DNA of 64,000 nt, taken from NCBI RefSeq assembly GCF_034702125.1, contig NC_085876.1, positions 30,474,093 through 30,538,092 on the forward strand, given 5' to 3'. The DNA is from Engraulis encrasicolus (Eukaryota > Chordata > Actinopteri > Clupeiformes > Engraulidae). A program made the position numbers and the translations under genes. Shown piece after piece: positions 37,701-48,470 of this stretch (positions are counted from its first letter, which is position 1; every line of letters starts with the position of its first letter). Below the pieces are notes generated by a model. The model searched no databases. It was given only the letters and a program-made list of their open reading frames with translations, and was not told the origin of the DNA.

Positions 37701-40700
37701 ATTTGCTGTCTTGTTCAATAAAGACTGCGGTTTCAGACTGTTGAATCATCTCAGTTTATTCAAACCAGATTAATATAATAATTGCCCTGTGCCCTAATGT
37801 TGTGCCCGGTCTATTTGGCTGCCTTAATTCCCTTCTACACTGTCCTTCTCCATGTCCAGGTGTTTGCCTGTCTTGCACCTTCCTTTGGAGGTCCATGTGA
37901 GGCTGATATACAGGTGGTATAACATAACAGTCCCCTTATTACATCCGTGGCATTATCACACAACTAATTTTTTTTTTTTTTTCGCCCTCTCGCTTCAACT
38001 TTTTCCTGAAAAAATCCGAGAACCAACAAATTAAATTGGTGTGGCCTTATCAAACATTGCATCACATTTCTACAGAAATGCCTGTTTTATACTTGAATTA
38101 CAGCAGAAAGTTGATTGCTTTTTTCTTTTTTCAAAAGAAACACATGGGTTAACGGAGTAGAGGTCGACCGACACAGGTTTTTGAAACGCCAATGTGATAC
38201 AGATTTTTCTTCATCACCCTTGGCCGATACCCGATTTCCCATACCCGATATTTGGGGCCGATATGTGTTAAAAAAAAGGGAAAAAATGACAAATATTCCA
38301 GGTCTCAAGTTAAAAATAAACATTTCTTTAACATTATCAAATTGAGGTAGAACTTGTAAGATTTAAACACCCACTCTAACAATCAAGTCATGTCTAACAA
38401 TCAAGTAATACAAAAATGAAGTGTTTTGGTGCTTTCAAAAGAACCCTGAATGACAAAATAATAAATACTGCGTATCGGCCAAAACCACACGCGTATCGGC
38501 CGACTCCGATACACTTAAAATATGCAAATATCGGCCCGATACCGATACCGATACATATATTGGTCTATCCTTAAAACGGAGACTGATCAAAAGCACACTT
38601 ACCAACAGAGCCACCTGTTGAGAGCTGACAGAACTCAAATAAACCGTCAAAGACTGGACAATCTTCTCCCACATTAACTGCAGCAAAGAGGGGGGAGGAC
38701 AAAAAAAAAACACACACACCGAGCAACACATTACATCAACAACCAAACCCAGATTATCTGATGTGGAGTTCACAGTGGACAATGTACAGGAGTTGGACAA
38801 AATAATGGAAACATCTGTCATTTTAGAGTGGTAAGTTTCATGGCTCATGTGGACCAGCCTGTTGGCCAGTCTTCATTAATTGCACATTGCACCAGTAAGG
38901 TAAAGTGTGAAGATTCAATTGGCTGGGTGAGAGCACAGTTTTGCTCAAAATGTAGTTGCAATGCACACAAAATTATGGGTGACATATCAGAGTTCAAAAA
39001 GGAGAAATTCTTGATGCGCGTGTAACTGTTGCATCTTCGACACAGCAAGTCTTTGTGATGTATCAAGAGCCACAGTATCCAAGGTGATGTCTGCATATAC
39101 CACCAAGAAGGATGAACCACATCCAACAGGATTAACTGTGGACGCAAGAGGAACTTCCCACTCTAAAATGACAGGTGTTTCCATTATTTTGTCCAACCCC
39201 TGTGCATTTCAATATATCTGAAGCTACTCATTTATCCAGGTCATCAAGAATCTAAAAAGAGGCACAGATGCTTAACGGTTAGGACTGAATTCCAACATCT
39301 TGCCCCCAAATAAATAGCCAGTTCTAGTAGCTGTTCCTTTAATGGTTGTAAATAGGGCTGGGCGATATGGAAAAAAAACTATATCACGATATGGATTACT
39401 TTATATCACGATAACGATATATATCAGGGTATAGCACAATTACATACGTTTTCAGTTATTCTCTTTATTTGCTCTTTATTTTTTCATGTCGCTAAACAAC
39501 TTTTCTTTAAAATGGATCTTTTTACTGTTATTTTTACAGTTACATGAACTTATAGTGTGTATTGTGACAACATGAAATGTAATTAAATGATATTCAGTTG
39601 TATACAACTGATAAAATTACTATCACGATATAAACGACATAGGACAAAAGTCACGATATACACTTTTACATCACGATAACGATATATATCGTTATATTGC
39701 CCAGCCCTAGTTGTAAAGAGTTGCGATCATCATGTACTCACATCTTTGCATCTGTTTGCTGTACTCCGACATGTTATCAGGCCGGATGGAGCGGAGAAAT
39801 TTGATGTAGTCATCGCTGTGATACTTTGTCATCTCCTCTCCGTTGGCTTTGTGGGGTCTCTGTGTACATAGAGATGGCAAGTAAACCAGAGGTCTTTTCA
39901 TGGGACAACGTAAAAGAAGTTTCACTTGGGACACAATGAACAGTAGCCAGCATAGCATACACATTATATAGCCACTTCAATTTGTTGTTCACTCAAAATC
40001 ATTTGAAATACAGCCAGTAATGTCTCAAAATGTACAAGGGGGTGTCCCAATAAGGCCCGAGATGTGCTTGCTGTAATAATTAAATTGTGCATCCAACCAT
40101 GTGCAAACAAATAAGTTACACATACTTGTCATCAGAGAGCTACATACTACACTGGAAGCATCATGCAGGGGGCAGATAGCCAACGGGACTCTCATTCATA
40201 TTTTCCACGGCAACAACATGGAAGTTCGGAAGATTGCCCCACATGGTTACGTCAATATTGTACCATTTACCAAGGAGAATCCCTGCCAATTTCAACATGC
40301 AGATGTATAGTGCACACTACCCTTGACTTGTCAGAACCCAAAAACGTGGCTTTTATTTAGCCCTTTCCTAGATCCTGGATGGGGGCATGGGTTTGTTTGC
40401 ATTATTAAACTAATAGCATTTCAACATACTCCAAATATCGTCCCAAAAGTTGGATCTCAGAAAGCGCTGAGCAAAAAGAAATCTGTCTGGTGTTATGGAC
40501 AGGTCAAAGATAAAGTGAGCAATATACATCAGCATGTTGAAATTGGCAGGAAATCTCCTTAAAAATACCACAGGGTTTTACAAAACATTCTTTCTGGAAT
40601 TATCCTGAGATTCACTGAGTCATTGGTGGGCTTACATCATTGGCCAATACTTGTCAATTTTTAACCAATCAGCTGACACTTGTGCTTAGCATTCATTTCA

Positions 40701-42686
40701 GTTCAGGAATGTTGCTTGAGTTGATACGGTGTGTGAAAAAGCCAAGAGAAAACTCTAAAAACAAAACGAAAACTCTACAGTGGGTGTACTGTAATTCACA
40801 AGTTAATTTAGTCATGGATCACCAAATAGAAGAAAAGACAAAGCATTGGTTCGAAGTAAATGGTGGTGACAAATTCCTTTGCCTTCAACCAACTTGAAAA
40901 GGATGGTCTATTAAAATCATCACCCTGACATTATGACTTCTATTTTTCTCTCTCAGAGTTTCAATATGTGGTGATTTTAGTCACATGGGGGTGTGTAGTC
41001 TTGCAGTCAGCAGCACATACACAAACACCACCACAAACACCACATCATGAGTATGACTGATCTCGCTCTCTCTCTTCTTTATGTTAACTTGATGTTGACT
41101 CCAATTTAATGTTTCGAATTGAATTATTATATTCTAAATCACTGACCAGATATCCAAATAAAAGCAATACCACAAAAAAAGCAAAACTAAGCATACAACA
41201 TTTGCGTAACATCAATCATTCTGAAAGGAGGTTTGCTGTCAAACAACATTGAAACATTGGCATGAAAAAACTATTGGTTGACCTGACTACTGCAAAGGGA
41301 TTCTTTTAAAAGTCATGCTATAATGTTGTGCAGAGAAGGGAGACGATGCAAAAGACTTACATAGATTTCCATCTTTCTGTACAGGCCATAGTTGAGGAGG
41401 AGATTGTGGGTCATGCGGATTCTGTGGGGCTTCATGGGATGGCCCTGGCCATAATAGTAGTTCCCAACGTCACCTGAAATGTTTAAGAATGGTGTGGGGG
41501 GAAAGAAAACCATGAACTTGATGCTCTCCAACATAGCCACTATAAGGAAGACAAAGGCACACATTTCATCAAACTACTACACAAATCAGGCTGCCGTGTC
41601 CATGCAGCACCAAGTCTGCATGCAATCAATCTGCATGCATTACAAGGAAACAATCAACACCGGCGTAATGATTGATAAACTAACTGGGACAAAACAGGTG
41701 CATCTGATAAGTGCATTGGCCCGACAGATGGCGAGACACTATTTAGTTCAAATACAATTTCAAAGCCCCATTCGCCAGGGGAGACTTATCCTCATGTTTA
41801 ATTCATGTGCATTAATTGGCCGCCATTATAAGAGTACCTATATCACGTCTTACTGTCTTGCACCAAAATGAAATGTACAGTCAGTGGCCAAATCAGAACT
41901 ATAAAGAATTTATTTTGTCTATTATTGGCAGTGCAATGCTGCGCATCGCGAACTCGGTCCAGGTGAAACCAGTGGGTTTAAAAGGCACGCGAGGAAGTTG
42001 CTGGTAGGCTGATGCTGCGCATCAAACTTGGGACGCATTACCAGAAAGAGGAAATGGGCTAGCATGCTAGGCCAACTAAGCCACTGAACAACTTGCAGTT
42101 TCCCTACTCGGCAAGACAGATGTAGGAAAGTCAGCTCTTGGCCAGACTATGAAATGACAATCACTGCAAACCGCTTCACGCGAATAACCCGATGAAGGAC
42201 GTTAGCCAAAAGACGTTGGCTGTCCAACAACCAAATCGGTTCTCATAGCATCTGGCTAACAAGTTGGGGAATCTCTGAAAACATCCAAAGCGACATAGAC
42301 AGCCACACAATCCTGAGACTGACGGCGGACCTCCCACTACAATACCTAAAGCCGCACTGCCAGCATCGGTGTCAGGTTTGAAATATAATGTCCCCATCTA
42401 ATCGTGATGCTATGGGATGCTGCATGCCTGTCTGCAGCGGAGACAATTAGCTAACAAGACAGAGCTAGCCACTAGCAATTATCTAGCCAAGCGGCTAGCC
42501 GGCTGAACTCGGTTACTTGCCACTATCAGATCCTAAAAGACGGCTATTGAATTACTTTCTCTCCAAACGTTTACTTTAGGTTTTCCCACTACACGTCTGT
42601 ACAAAACCAAGTGGAGCTTTGTCGTATTTCTTACCATCATAATAATAGCAAACTTTCTTCTTTGTTCCTTGAGAAGTCAGCGCCAT
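28722..42686 (-). CDS. hdac1: hdac1, class I histone deacetylase, 483 aa, complete
   Basis: Coding exons from 5' to 3' on the minus strand: 42635-42686, 41361-41473, 39742-39859, 38603-38677, 35583-35721, 35231-35372, 34014-34106, 33628-33736, 31784-31924, 30940-31048, 30256-30383, 29543-29695, 29000-29051 and 28722-28749. They total 1452 bases in frame with GT-AG borders. The protein starts [20 protein letters not shown] and ends KEEVKTA. Catalytic landmarks are intact: the GGLHHAKK His pair (about 141-142), zinc ligands in DIDIHHGDG (about 177 and 179), the Asp in GADSLSGD (about 265) and the catalytic Tyr in GGGGYT (about 304). The acidic, Lys-rich tail follows [20 protein letters not shown]. 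The enzyme removes acetyl groups from histone lysines in Sin3, NuRD and CoREST complexes in the nucleus. Length matches human HDAC1 (482). Introns are loaded with MITEs and CA repeats but all exons are intact. Confidence 0.98.
29262..29363. mobile_element. Small palindromic MITE in hdac1 intron 12
   Basis: Inverse ends tgtcaaaaatctat and atagatttttgaca surround about 70 bases. It lies in the intron between exons 29543-29695 and 29000-29051. Confidence 0.6.
29746..29955 (-). mobile_element. Penelope-like or retrozyme-like insertion with 17-bp target duplication
   Basis: CCATTACTACACATTAA flanks the 210-bp block exactly (29729-29745 and 29956-29972), which indicates target-primed retrotransposition. 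It is an internally deleted relative of the 45447-46132 element: the first part matches its 186-bp arm and the last 70 bases match its unpaired flank. It sits in hdac1 intron 11. Confidence 0.75.
29836..29866 (-). ncRNA. Hammerhead-ribozyme-like motif (one core change)
   Basis: On the minus strand TTGATGA, a GGG/CCC stem II, GAAA, a C-GTTT-G minimal stem III and GTC follow in order. Flanking ACA and TGT can begin stem I. The first core base is U where C is expected, so cleavage is probably weakened. Confidence 0.5.
30020..30255. repeat. GT/GC low-complexity block with decayed tandem units in hdac1 intron 11
   Basis: Repeated words tccgtactg(c/g)agatgcgc and gaggcctg are mixed with GT and GC runs. 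The word tccgtactggagatgcg overlaps the exon end at 30256, so the units seem to have copied the exon 11 splice-donor junction. Confidence 0.7.
30555..30827. mobile_element. hAT-type MITE in hdac1 intron 10
   Basis: The ends tagagatccaccgaaa and ttttcggtgcatctcta are inverse. CTAATAAA is duplicated at 30547-30554 and 30828-30835. Confidence 0.9.
31168..31521. mobile_element. hAT-type MITE in hdac1 intron 9
   Basis: The ends tagtggtgtgcat and ttgacaccacta are inverse. The flanks are CTCGTGTG and CTCGTGTT. The interior contains atgcattgc repeats on both strands. Confidence 0.8.
31637..31774. repeat. (GT)n/(GCGT)n tract beside the hdac1 exon 9 donor
   Basis: About 37 GT repeats followed by tgcg repeats end 9 bases from the donor at 31783. 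In the transcript the intron opens with (CA)-rich sequence. Confidence 0.95.
32675..33004. mobile_element. Palindromic foldback MITE in hdac1 intron 8
   Basis: The left half (aaaggggtatgccactattt, cgttggccagggtttataaa, agtgaaagtcaatg) returns in reverse complement in the right half up to 33000, giving arms of about 150 bp. The flanks suggest a TAA-type target. Confidence 0.8.
34421..34785. mobile_element. hAT-type MITE in hdac1 intron 6
   Basis: The ends tagggatggctaa and ttaacatcccta are inverse. CCAGGGAT flanks both sides. The interior has many ccggttaacc palindromes. Confidence 0.88.
35030..35203 (+). mobile_element. tRNA-derived SINE in hdac1 intron 6
   Basis: A pol III B-box-like word ggttcgaatcc lies at about 35064. 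The 3' end carries ttggataaaagcgtcagcta, a tail typical of fish SINEs that borrow L2-type LINE machinery. The head does not fold as an intact tRNA. Confidence 0.7.
35742..35943. repeat. Tandem duplication, 101-bp period, hdac1 intron 4/5 edge
   Basis: Words atacgtaaaaagtggcaata and tgagagatatctaaa recur at a 101-base offset, starting just outside the exon at 35583-35721. The exon itself is single. Confidence 0.75.
36107..38046. mobile_element. 1.94-kb DNA transposon (TTA target, Harbinger/ISL2EU-like) in hdac1 intron
   Basis: The terminus ggccacaccaatttaatttg continues inverted at the other end, for about 35 bp. TTA lies on both sides. The interior holds a 91-codon minus-strand frame (36560-36835) and nested inverted repeats, including gttggacaag-type ends at about 37060-37403 and ccgagccggaga at 36860/37040. 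No full transposase is present. The superfamily call is tentative. Confidence 0.65.
36560..36835 (-). CDS. Possible transposon-encoded protein fragment, 91 codons
   Basis: The frame starts [11 protein letters not shown] and contains [11 protein letters not shown] and [19 protein letters not shown]. It does not look like low-complexity translation and lies wholly inside the TTA-flanked element. I do not recognise it. It could be the first exon of an element-encoded protein; it is not part of hdac1. Confidence 0.35.
   Translation of the reverse strand: MAAPCDHVYQGASFENVLLSKLSGAVSNFSIHCFTCQHPRDEVLSNFEARKWVESTYSLRTSSTLTRIFQMANTSESFGCPCPIIHQANNS
38158..38573. mobile_element. hAT-like MITE in hdac1 intron 4
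   Basis: The left end is tagaggtcgaccgac; the right end is a diverged inverse (ttggtctatcctta). ACGGAG-type 8-bp flanks are taacggag and aaacggag. The interior is rich in tatcggcc words on both strands. Confidence 0.7.
38787..39202. mobile_element. Tc1/mariner-derived MITE in hdac1 intron 3
   Basis: The ends caggagttggacaaaataat and the inverse attttgtccaacccctg sit beside TA and TG. The minus-strand translation of the plus-strand interior near 39040-39150 (words [12 protein letters not shown] read on the plus strand) resembles the helix-turn-helix of a Tc1 transposase, so this is a deleted Tc1 copy. Confidence 0.75.
39353..39709. mobile_element. hAT-type MITE in hdac1 intron 3
   Basis: The ends tagggctgggcgatatg and atattgcccagcccta are inverse. 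GTTGTAAA flanks both sides (39345-39352 and 39710-39717). The interior has atatcacgata repeats. Confidence 0.92.
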
Positions 42687-42769
42687 TTTACCTCCAATTA
42701 CTGCCTGAGCCTGCCGGGCTTTCTACGCAACGAGTAACTTCAGTCGGAACTTGCATTTAGAGCGTTCAA

Positions 42770-42774
42770 CCAAT
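42770..42774. promoter_or_regulatory. CCAAT box in hdac1 promoter
   Basis: CCAAT lies 84 bases upstream of the hdac1 start codon. No TATA box is visible, as expected for a housekeeping promoter. Confidence 0.45.
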
Positions 42775-42789
42775 CGCACTGCATTTGAC

Positions 42790-43996
42790 ACTTCTGGGGC
42801 GTTTCTTTGGCTTATTTGATCCAACCACCTTGCAGGATCGAAGTGTTTCTTCACAGTGATCACAGACAGTTTCACAATTAAATAAATAAATAATGCAAAA
42901 AGAAATATTGCCTAATTGTGAAGATGAAGCACATAAAACAGAAAGCAATGTTCCCTGGCCAAACAAACACACACATATGGAGGTGGGGGAGATGGAGACA
43001 TGTAGCATACAGTAAAATGTCAGAGGGCAGAGTTTTGGGCCAAAACACATCTTGCCAATTTTGCAAGTTTCAAAGTGGCCCAAATTTGGCATGTCAAAAT
43101 CAAGCCAAAACCTGCCATAGACCTACACTGGCCAAAGCTCATCCAAAACCCATTTTGAATGTCCACACTACAGCCTAAAGGTGCCAAAAGGAATTCTACA
43201 CCCCATAATAGGCTACAGCCAAAATGAAAATATGACCACAATATACCCACAACTCGGCCACAATATAGCCTACCAAAACACTGCCGTAATGTAGCCTTTG
43301 GTGACCCTAAATGTAGCCATACGGTAGCCTAATTCAACCAAGAAAACCGTGAGAAACCAAGAAAAAGTGCATGTGCATGAAGAAAGCACATGATTGCTTT
43401 CTTGCTTTCTCACATAGGCTATTTTATTTTTAATTAGTGCATGTATTCCTTATTTTTCTATTTTTTTTTATTTAACTGCATATAATGTATGTTCCCTGTA
43501 GAAAAGTGTGATTTTTAACAATTTAACAGGTCAGTAGCTCTTTGAGTGCCATGGACTTGAAAATGAGTCTTTTCAGGATATATGGCACAGTGCCAAAGAC
43601 TTGATATCAAGTCAATTGCGTTTTTTTATGGGGGGTGGGGCCTAACACATTGATCTGGTATGTTTGTTGTTCTCATGGACAAAGAACTCAATTTCTATGG
43701 CTCTTGAAAAAACACTCAAATGTTGAAAAAAGCCTGGCAACCCCCCGGTCTGAATTTGAAGATGGCTGGTACTCAATGAGTTAAACATGGCCAGCCCAAT
43801 CTCCAGGCCTGAGTCCCACGGAAACCCCTGAAATGTGATCAAAAGGACGAGAGGCGATCAGCCATCAAACAAAGCTCAGCAATCATTCAAGAATGATGTG
43901 AAAGGCTAGTGGAGAACATGCTAAGATACATGACAGCTTTGATTAAATCCAGGGTTATTATACCAAATAACACATTAACACATTACTATAATGATG
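42790..43996. other. Intergenic upstream of hdac1, no gene seen
   Basis: The sequence holds repeated ccaaaat and tagcct words near 43070-43330. I see no coding exon or clear element boundary. Confidence 0.5.
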
Positions 43997-44004
43997 TTTT
44001 AAAG

Positions 44005-44761
44005 CAGTGGATCTCAACCTTTTTCAAGAAACGCCCCCTTTTCCTCATCACAAGCCTTCCAACGCCTCTTCGACATCATCATAAGACTGACAACTTTTTT
44101 AATATTAAAAAATCAAATGGACTAATGCCAGAGATATATTCTAGTAAGGGGAGATAGGACGGGTCCATAGAAATTAACGGTGAAGATTCGTAACGCAAAT
44201 ATGGCGTCTACCCGCACATCTCCCGCCTTTCTGGTAACAAGAGCCAATGTGCCTGCTGAGCTGCGTTGCCAGTGATCCAATCATCTGGCTGCATCGGCGC
44301 ACGCGAAATTGTGCACATGCTCAGTTGTGAAAAGCCGTTGCTCTCGTGCCGTTATGGAACTACTGCGCCTGCGCTCTGTCAAAAAAACCGTGAGAAAAGT
44401 GGCTCAAAAAGCTTTATTTTGACTCGTATGACACAATCAAGTAGTCTAGATTGATCAGTTTTTCACGGTCGTTTCAACCATATGGTTTTCACAACCGCTG
44501 GGTTCCCCTCCGTCCTATACTCAGTTTCCCCATTCATTTTTCCCATTGACTCTCAGATCTGGTCTACTTAATCGCGAAATAGCACCCCGGAGGCGTCACC
44601 AAGATGGCCGCCATATGTCCCCTCTCATTCTAGAATCTCTCTGCTAATGCCCCCCAATGGCAACTAAGCAACGCCCCCTCTCAGCTGTATCCTTTTCAAC
44701 GCCCCCCTTGAGCTCTTCAACGACCCCTGGGGAGCTGTACCGCCACCGTTGAGAAACGCAA
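44005..44761. mobile_element. hAT-type MITE with a nested insertion
   Basis: The left end cagtggatctcaacctttt and right end accgttgagaaacg are partial inverses. The flanks are TTTTAAAG and TTTTAGAG. The outer element (words acgcccc) is interrupted at about 44140-44640 by unrelated sequence. Confidence 0.65.
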
Positions 44762-45035
44762 TTTTAGAGCGATGCCATCTTGTTTTGTTTTCTTTGGATT
44801 GTTTGAGGTCTTAAAACTTTGCATCTTTTGGGTTATTTTGACCATTTGTAAATTTCTGCAAATAAATGCCCTAAATGACAATATTTTCATTCGAGATTCG
44901 GAGGAAATGTTGTCAGTATAGTTTATAGAATGACACAATAATGTTCATTTTACTGACACACATGCCAATGAGTAGTAAGACCAGAAAAGCTGGTAATTTC
45001 AAGGTAGTCAAGGTAGTACAAATTCACTCCATGCG

Positions 45036-45125
45036 TAGTAGGGGTGTAAGGATACACAAAAATCACGGTTCGGTACGTACCTCAGTTTTAGGGTCACGGT
45101 TCGGTATATTTTCGGTACGGTATAA
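45036..45125. mobile_element. hAT-type MITE end fragment
   Basis: The text taggggtgtaaggatacac followed by cacggttcggtac repeats is typical of one end of a fish hAT MITE. The opposite end is not found. Confidence 0.5.
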
Positions 45126-45620
45126 GGGAACAAAATAGAAAACCATTTTCTTCCTCAGCACGTTAATTTCACCAAAATATTGTCAGAATACAAACGAAAA
45201 AAGGAAATACATTCAACCTGCTACTGGGTCAGAGATTTCATCAGTGTAAGAAATAACACTTTCTCCTCAAGGTTTCACAAAGACCAAGCCTCTACACCTG
45301 TTTTTTTTTTGTTGCATTCTTTCTCAGGGTTCTGCACGAGCCTTGCATTTATGACTCACAAGTGCAAGAGGGCAGCCCTCAATGGCGCCCCTGGCGGAGT
45401 CTAGCCGGCAACCTTTGGACTACCAGTCTGCCACCCTTACCGCTTAATAATGGTGGGGTGGCGTCCGCGCCAATGTCTTATCCTGTGCGTATCGCTCGGT
45501 GCGTAATTCCAAGAGCAGTATGATAAAGGGAAGAAAGGAGTCGCACACTGGAGCTGGATGCAGAATCAAAAATTGTATTAAACAAAGCCGAAAAAATGTA
45601 AATAAAACCGACAGACAGGG

Positions 45621-45651
45621 GACAAACGTTTCGGGTCTAGCCCTTCATCAG
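45621..45651 (-). ncRNA. Hammerhead-ribozyme-like motif, left arm, core intact
   Basis: Read on the minus strand: CTGATGA, one extra A, a GGG/CCC stem II with a CTAGA loop, GAAA, a C-GTTT-G minimal stem III, then the GTC cleavage triplet. Stem I is weak: ACA upstream can pair with TGT a few bases downstream of the cut. Confidence 0.55.
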
Positions 45652-46005
45652 TGTTCCCAGTTTGAAATACGTCATCAGTTCCACTGAGCTCTTAAAGGCT
45701 CCGTTGAAAGTTTTTCACCCACCAACACCTAGTGAAAAGACAAGTGCATAGTCATAGAGATGCTAGAGTGCATTGCAAGCATTCAGCGACATGCATTGCA
45801 GTGATAAACTATATACATAATACATAAGGAGTCAATAGGCATATCGGAGAAAGATAGCCTACTAGGGAGGGTCAAAGTATGTATAGAGCAACAGTACCAT
45901 AGTCAGTCCAAATGGAAGAACATGGAGAGTATCAAGGGGAAGTCATTTTTCAACGGAGCCTTTAAGAGCTCAGTGGAACTGATGACGTATTTCAAACTGG
46001 GAACA

Positions 46006-46036
46006 CTGATGAAGGGCTAGACCCGAAACGTTTGTC
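46006..46036 (+). ncRNA. Hammerhead-ribozyme-like motif, right arm, core intact
   Basis: This is the exact inverse of the left-arm motif. CTGATGA is at 46006-46012, GGG/CCC at 46014-46016 and 46022-46024, GAAA at 46025-46028 and GTC at 46034-46036. Confidence 0.55.
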
Positions 46037-46689
46037 CCCTGTCTGTCGGTTTTATTTACATTTTTTCGGCTTTGTTTAATACAATTTTTGATTCTGCATC
46101 CAGCTCCAGTGTGCGACTCCTTTCTTCCCTTTACCCTTACCGCTTACCCATGACTGCCCAGTAGAATAACTGGTGAAACAGCCTGTGTAATATCATGTGC
46201 TAGGTGCTCTGTGTAATATTTTTGTTTTGGGTATTCATTTCCAGAATTCATGCTGCCGATTCACAAATGTTACCTTTTTAACAAATAATTACCACCAACA
46301 TCAAATTCTAAGTATTCATTATCACTTGGATGCTGCGTATAATTCAGCACCAACCCGGACGCCTGTTGAACAATTTCACCCGTCAAGGTGACTGGTGGGT
46401 TGACATATTTCACCTACCAAAGGCAAAATTCACCTGTCATTGGCTGGTGGACGGGTGCTTATTTCCATCCCTGGTGTGTACGTGTGTACAGTATGTACAC
46501 CCATATGCATTTGTGTATCTGCTGTCCTGTGTGCGTGCGTGTGCGTGTGTGTGTGTGCGTGCGTGTGTACCATATGCATTTGTGTGTGTGTGTGTGAACA
46601 TGCATGCATGCATGTACGGTGTGTACAGTACAGTATGTGTGCTGGCGTATGTGTGTGTGTGTGCCGCTACTAAAATACACTATTCCTCC

Positions 46690-46865
46690 AACCATTCACC
46701 TTTAGGTGAGCAAGGTGGGGTTGCAGGTTAACCATTTTAAGAAAATGTACTATTACGACATCACGTTGGGGGTTCTGCAGGCTCATAGGAGTGTATGTAG
46801 AACCTTAGAATCCTGGGGGAGTTCCCCCAACGTGATGTCATACCTGCAACCCCACCTTTAAAAAG
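46690..46865. mobile_element. Palindromic MITE-like hairpin
   Basis: The words aaggtggggttgcaggt and acatcacgttggggg at the left return inverted at the right (cccccaacgtgatgt, cctgcaaccccacctt). It directly adjoins the Tc1 element. Confidence 0.65.
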
Positions 46866-46872
46866 GCCTATA

Positions 46873-48470
46873 CAGTGAGTCCAATATGTATTTGATCCCT
46901 TGCTGATTTTGTTGGTTTGCCTACTAACAAAGACATGATCAGTCAATAAATGTTATGATAATATGTATTCTAATATGGAGAGACAGAATATCAAAAAGAA
47001 AATCCAGAAATTAACTGAAGAGAATATATATTAATTTATTTCCATTTCATTGAGCAAAATAAGTATTTGATCCCCTGCCAACTGATTACAGTTCCGGGCC
47101 CACAGACCAGATGGGCACTTCCGATCAACTTGTCATCTGAATTAAAGACACCTGTACATACTAACATGCATAAAAGACACATTGAATCAGCAGAATCAGT
47201 CCATAGTATGAGTGAATCAGTCACACTCCAACCTCACCAGCATGGGAAAGACCAAAGAGATATCAGGGAAACGATTTTAGACCTAAACAAAGATTAAATG
47301 GGCTGCAAAACCACAAGAAAGAGACTGGGTATTAATGACCCAGCTGTTGATGCATTTCTTCCAAAATGTGAGGAATACAAAATGGCTATCCATCAGCCTG
47401 TCTGGGGTTCTATACAAGATTTGACCTTTTGTAGGGATTTGATAATCATGAGAACAGAAATAAATCACCCTAGAGCTATACGGGATGAACTAGGCAATGA
47501 TATCAAAGCTACTGGGACCAAAATCACTGAGAAAACTACTGGTAGCACTTAATGCCACAGAGGTTTAAAATCCTGTAGTGCACACATGGTACCTCTACTT
47601 CAGAAGGAACCTGCGCAGTCCCACTTGAGGTTTGCCAACGGACATCAGACTGGTTTTAGGATATGATAAGGAGGTGCTGTAGTCAGATGAAACCAAAATC
47701 AAGCTGTTTGGCCTTATCACAATTCAATGTGTTTTGAGAAAGAGTACTGCTGTCTATGATCCCAAGAACACCCTCCTCACCAGCATGCATGAGAGTGGTA
47801 TCATTATGGTTTGAGGGTGTTTGTCTGGCCAAGGCACAGGACAACTTCACATCGTCAATGAATGGATGGAGGGAGACATGTAATGTGCAGTCCTGAGTGC
47901 AAACGTCCTTCGCTCCACCACTACACTGATGGGTGGGCCATTGTTGGATCTCCCAACATGACAATAATACACAACATGCAGTCAAAGCAACGAAGGAGTG
48001 GCTCAATAAGAGGCATATTAAAGTCGTGAAGTGGCCTAGACAGTCTCCAAATATTAACCCTATAGTAATTCTATGGAGAGAACTGAACCTCCCATTTGCC
48101 AAGCTACAGCCACAAACTATTAATGTTTTAGAGATAATGTGCAAAGAGAAATGGGCAAAAATAGTTTCTACTATATGCACAAACATTGTCATTAACTAAA
48201 AGAAGCATCTAACCTCAGTGCTAGAAAACTAGGGCTTTGCCACAAAGCACTTTATCTTCTTTAGCTAGAGGGGTCAAATACTTATTACCCTAAATTAAAT
48301 ACAAATAAATTAAAATATATTATTTTAAATTATTTTCTGGAATTTCTTTTTGATATTCTGTCTCTCCATGTTTGAATACATATTATCATAAATTTATAGA
48401 CTGATCATGTCTTTATTAGTGGGCAAACGGGCAAAATCAGCAAGGGATCAAATACATATTGGACTCACTG
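46873..48470 (+). mobile_element. Tc1-like transposon with long inverted repeats (IR/DR type)
   Basis: TA dinucleotides flank inverse ends starting cagtgagtccaatatgtatt. The inverted repeats extend for about 200 bp with mismatches. A second copy of the word agtatttgatccc near 47062 and its inverse near 48270 give the two-direct-repeat layout of Sleeping Beauty-type elements. The transposase is broken. Confidence 0.88.
47298..48199 (+). pseudogene. Tc1-family transposase pseudogene
   Basis: Fragments in different frames resemble Tc1 transposase. Near 47960-48120 the text NNTQHAVKATKEWLNKR and SPNINPIVILWREL corresponds to the second and third acidic positions of the DDE domain, with the conserved Asp-Asn-Asp and Glu of the family altered. 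Stops and frameshifts interrupt the upstream part, and no intact DNA-binding domain is read. Confidence 0.8.

Larger units (their letters stand above)
45447..46132. mobile_element. 686-bp Penelope-like element with perfect 186-bp inverted arms
   Basis: ACCCTTACCGCTTA is duplicated exactly at 45433-45446 and 46133-46146. Inside, 45524-45709 is the exact reverse complement of 45948-46133 (the last base overlaps the flank), with a 238-bp spacer. A 77-bp unpaired flank (45447-45523) also occurs in the 29746-29955 copy. Each arm carries a hammerhead-like core. Variable 14-17-bp target duplications and inverted arms with ribozymes fit a non-autonomous Penelope-like retroelement. There is no coding frame. 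Confidence 0.75.
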
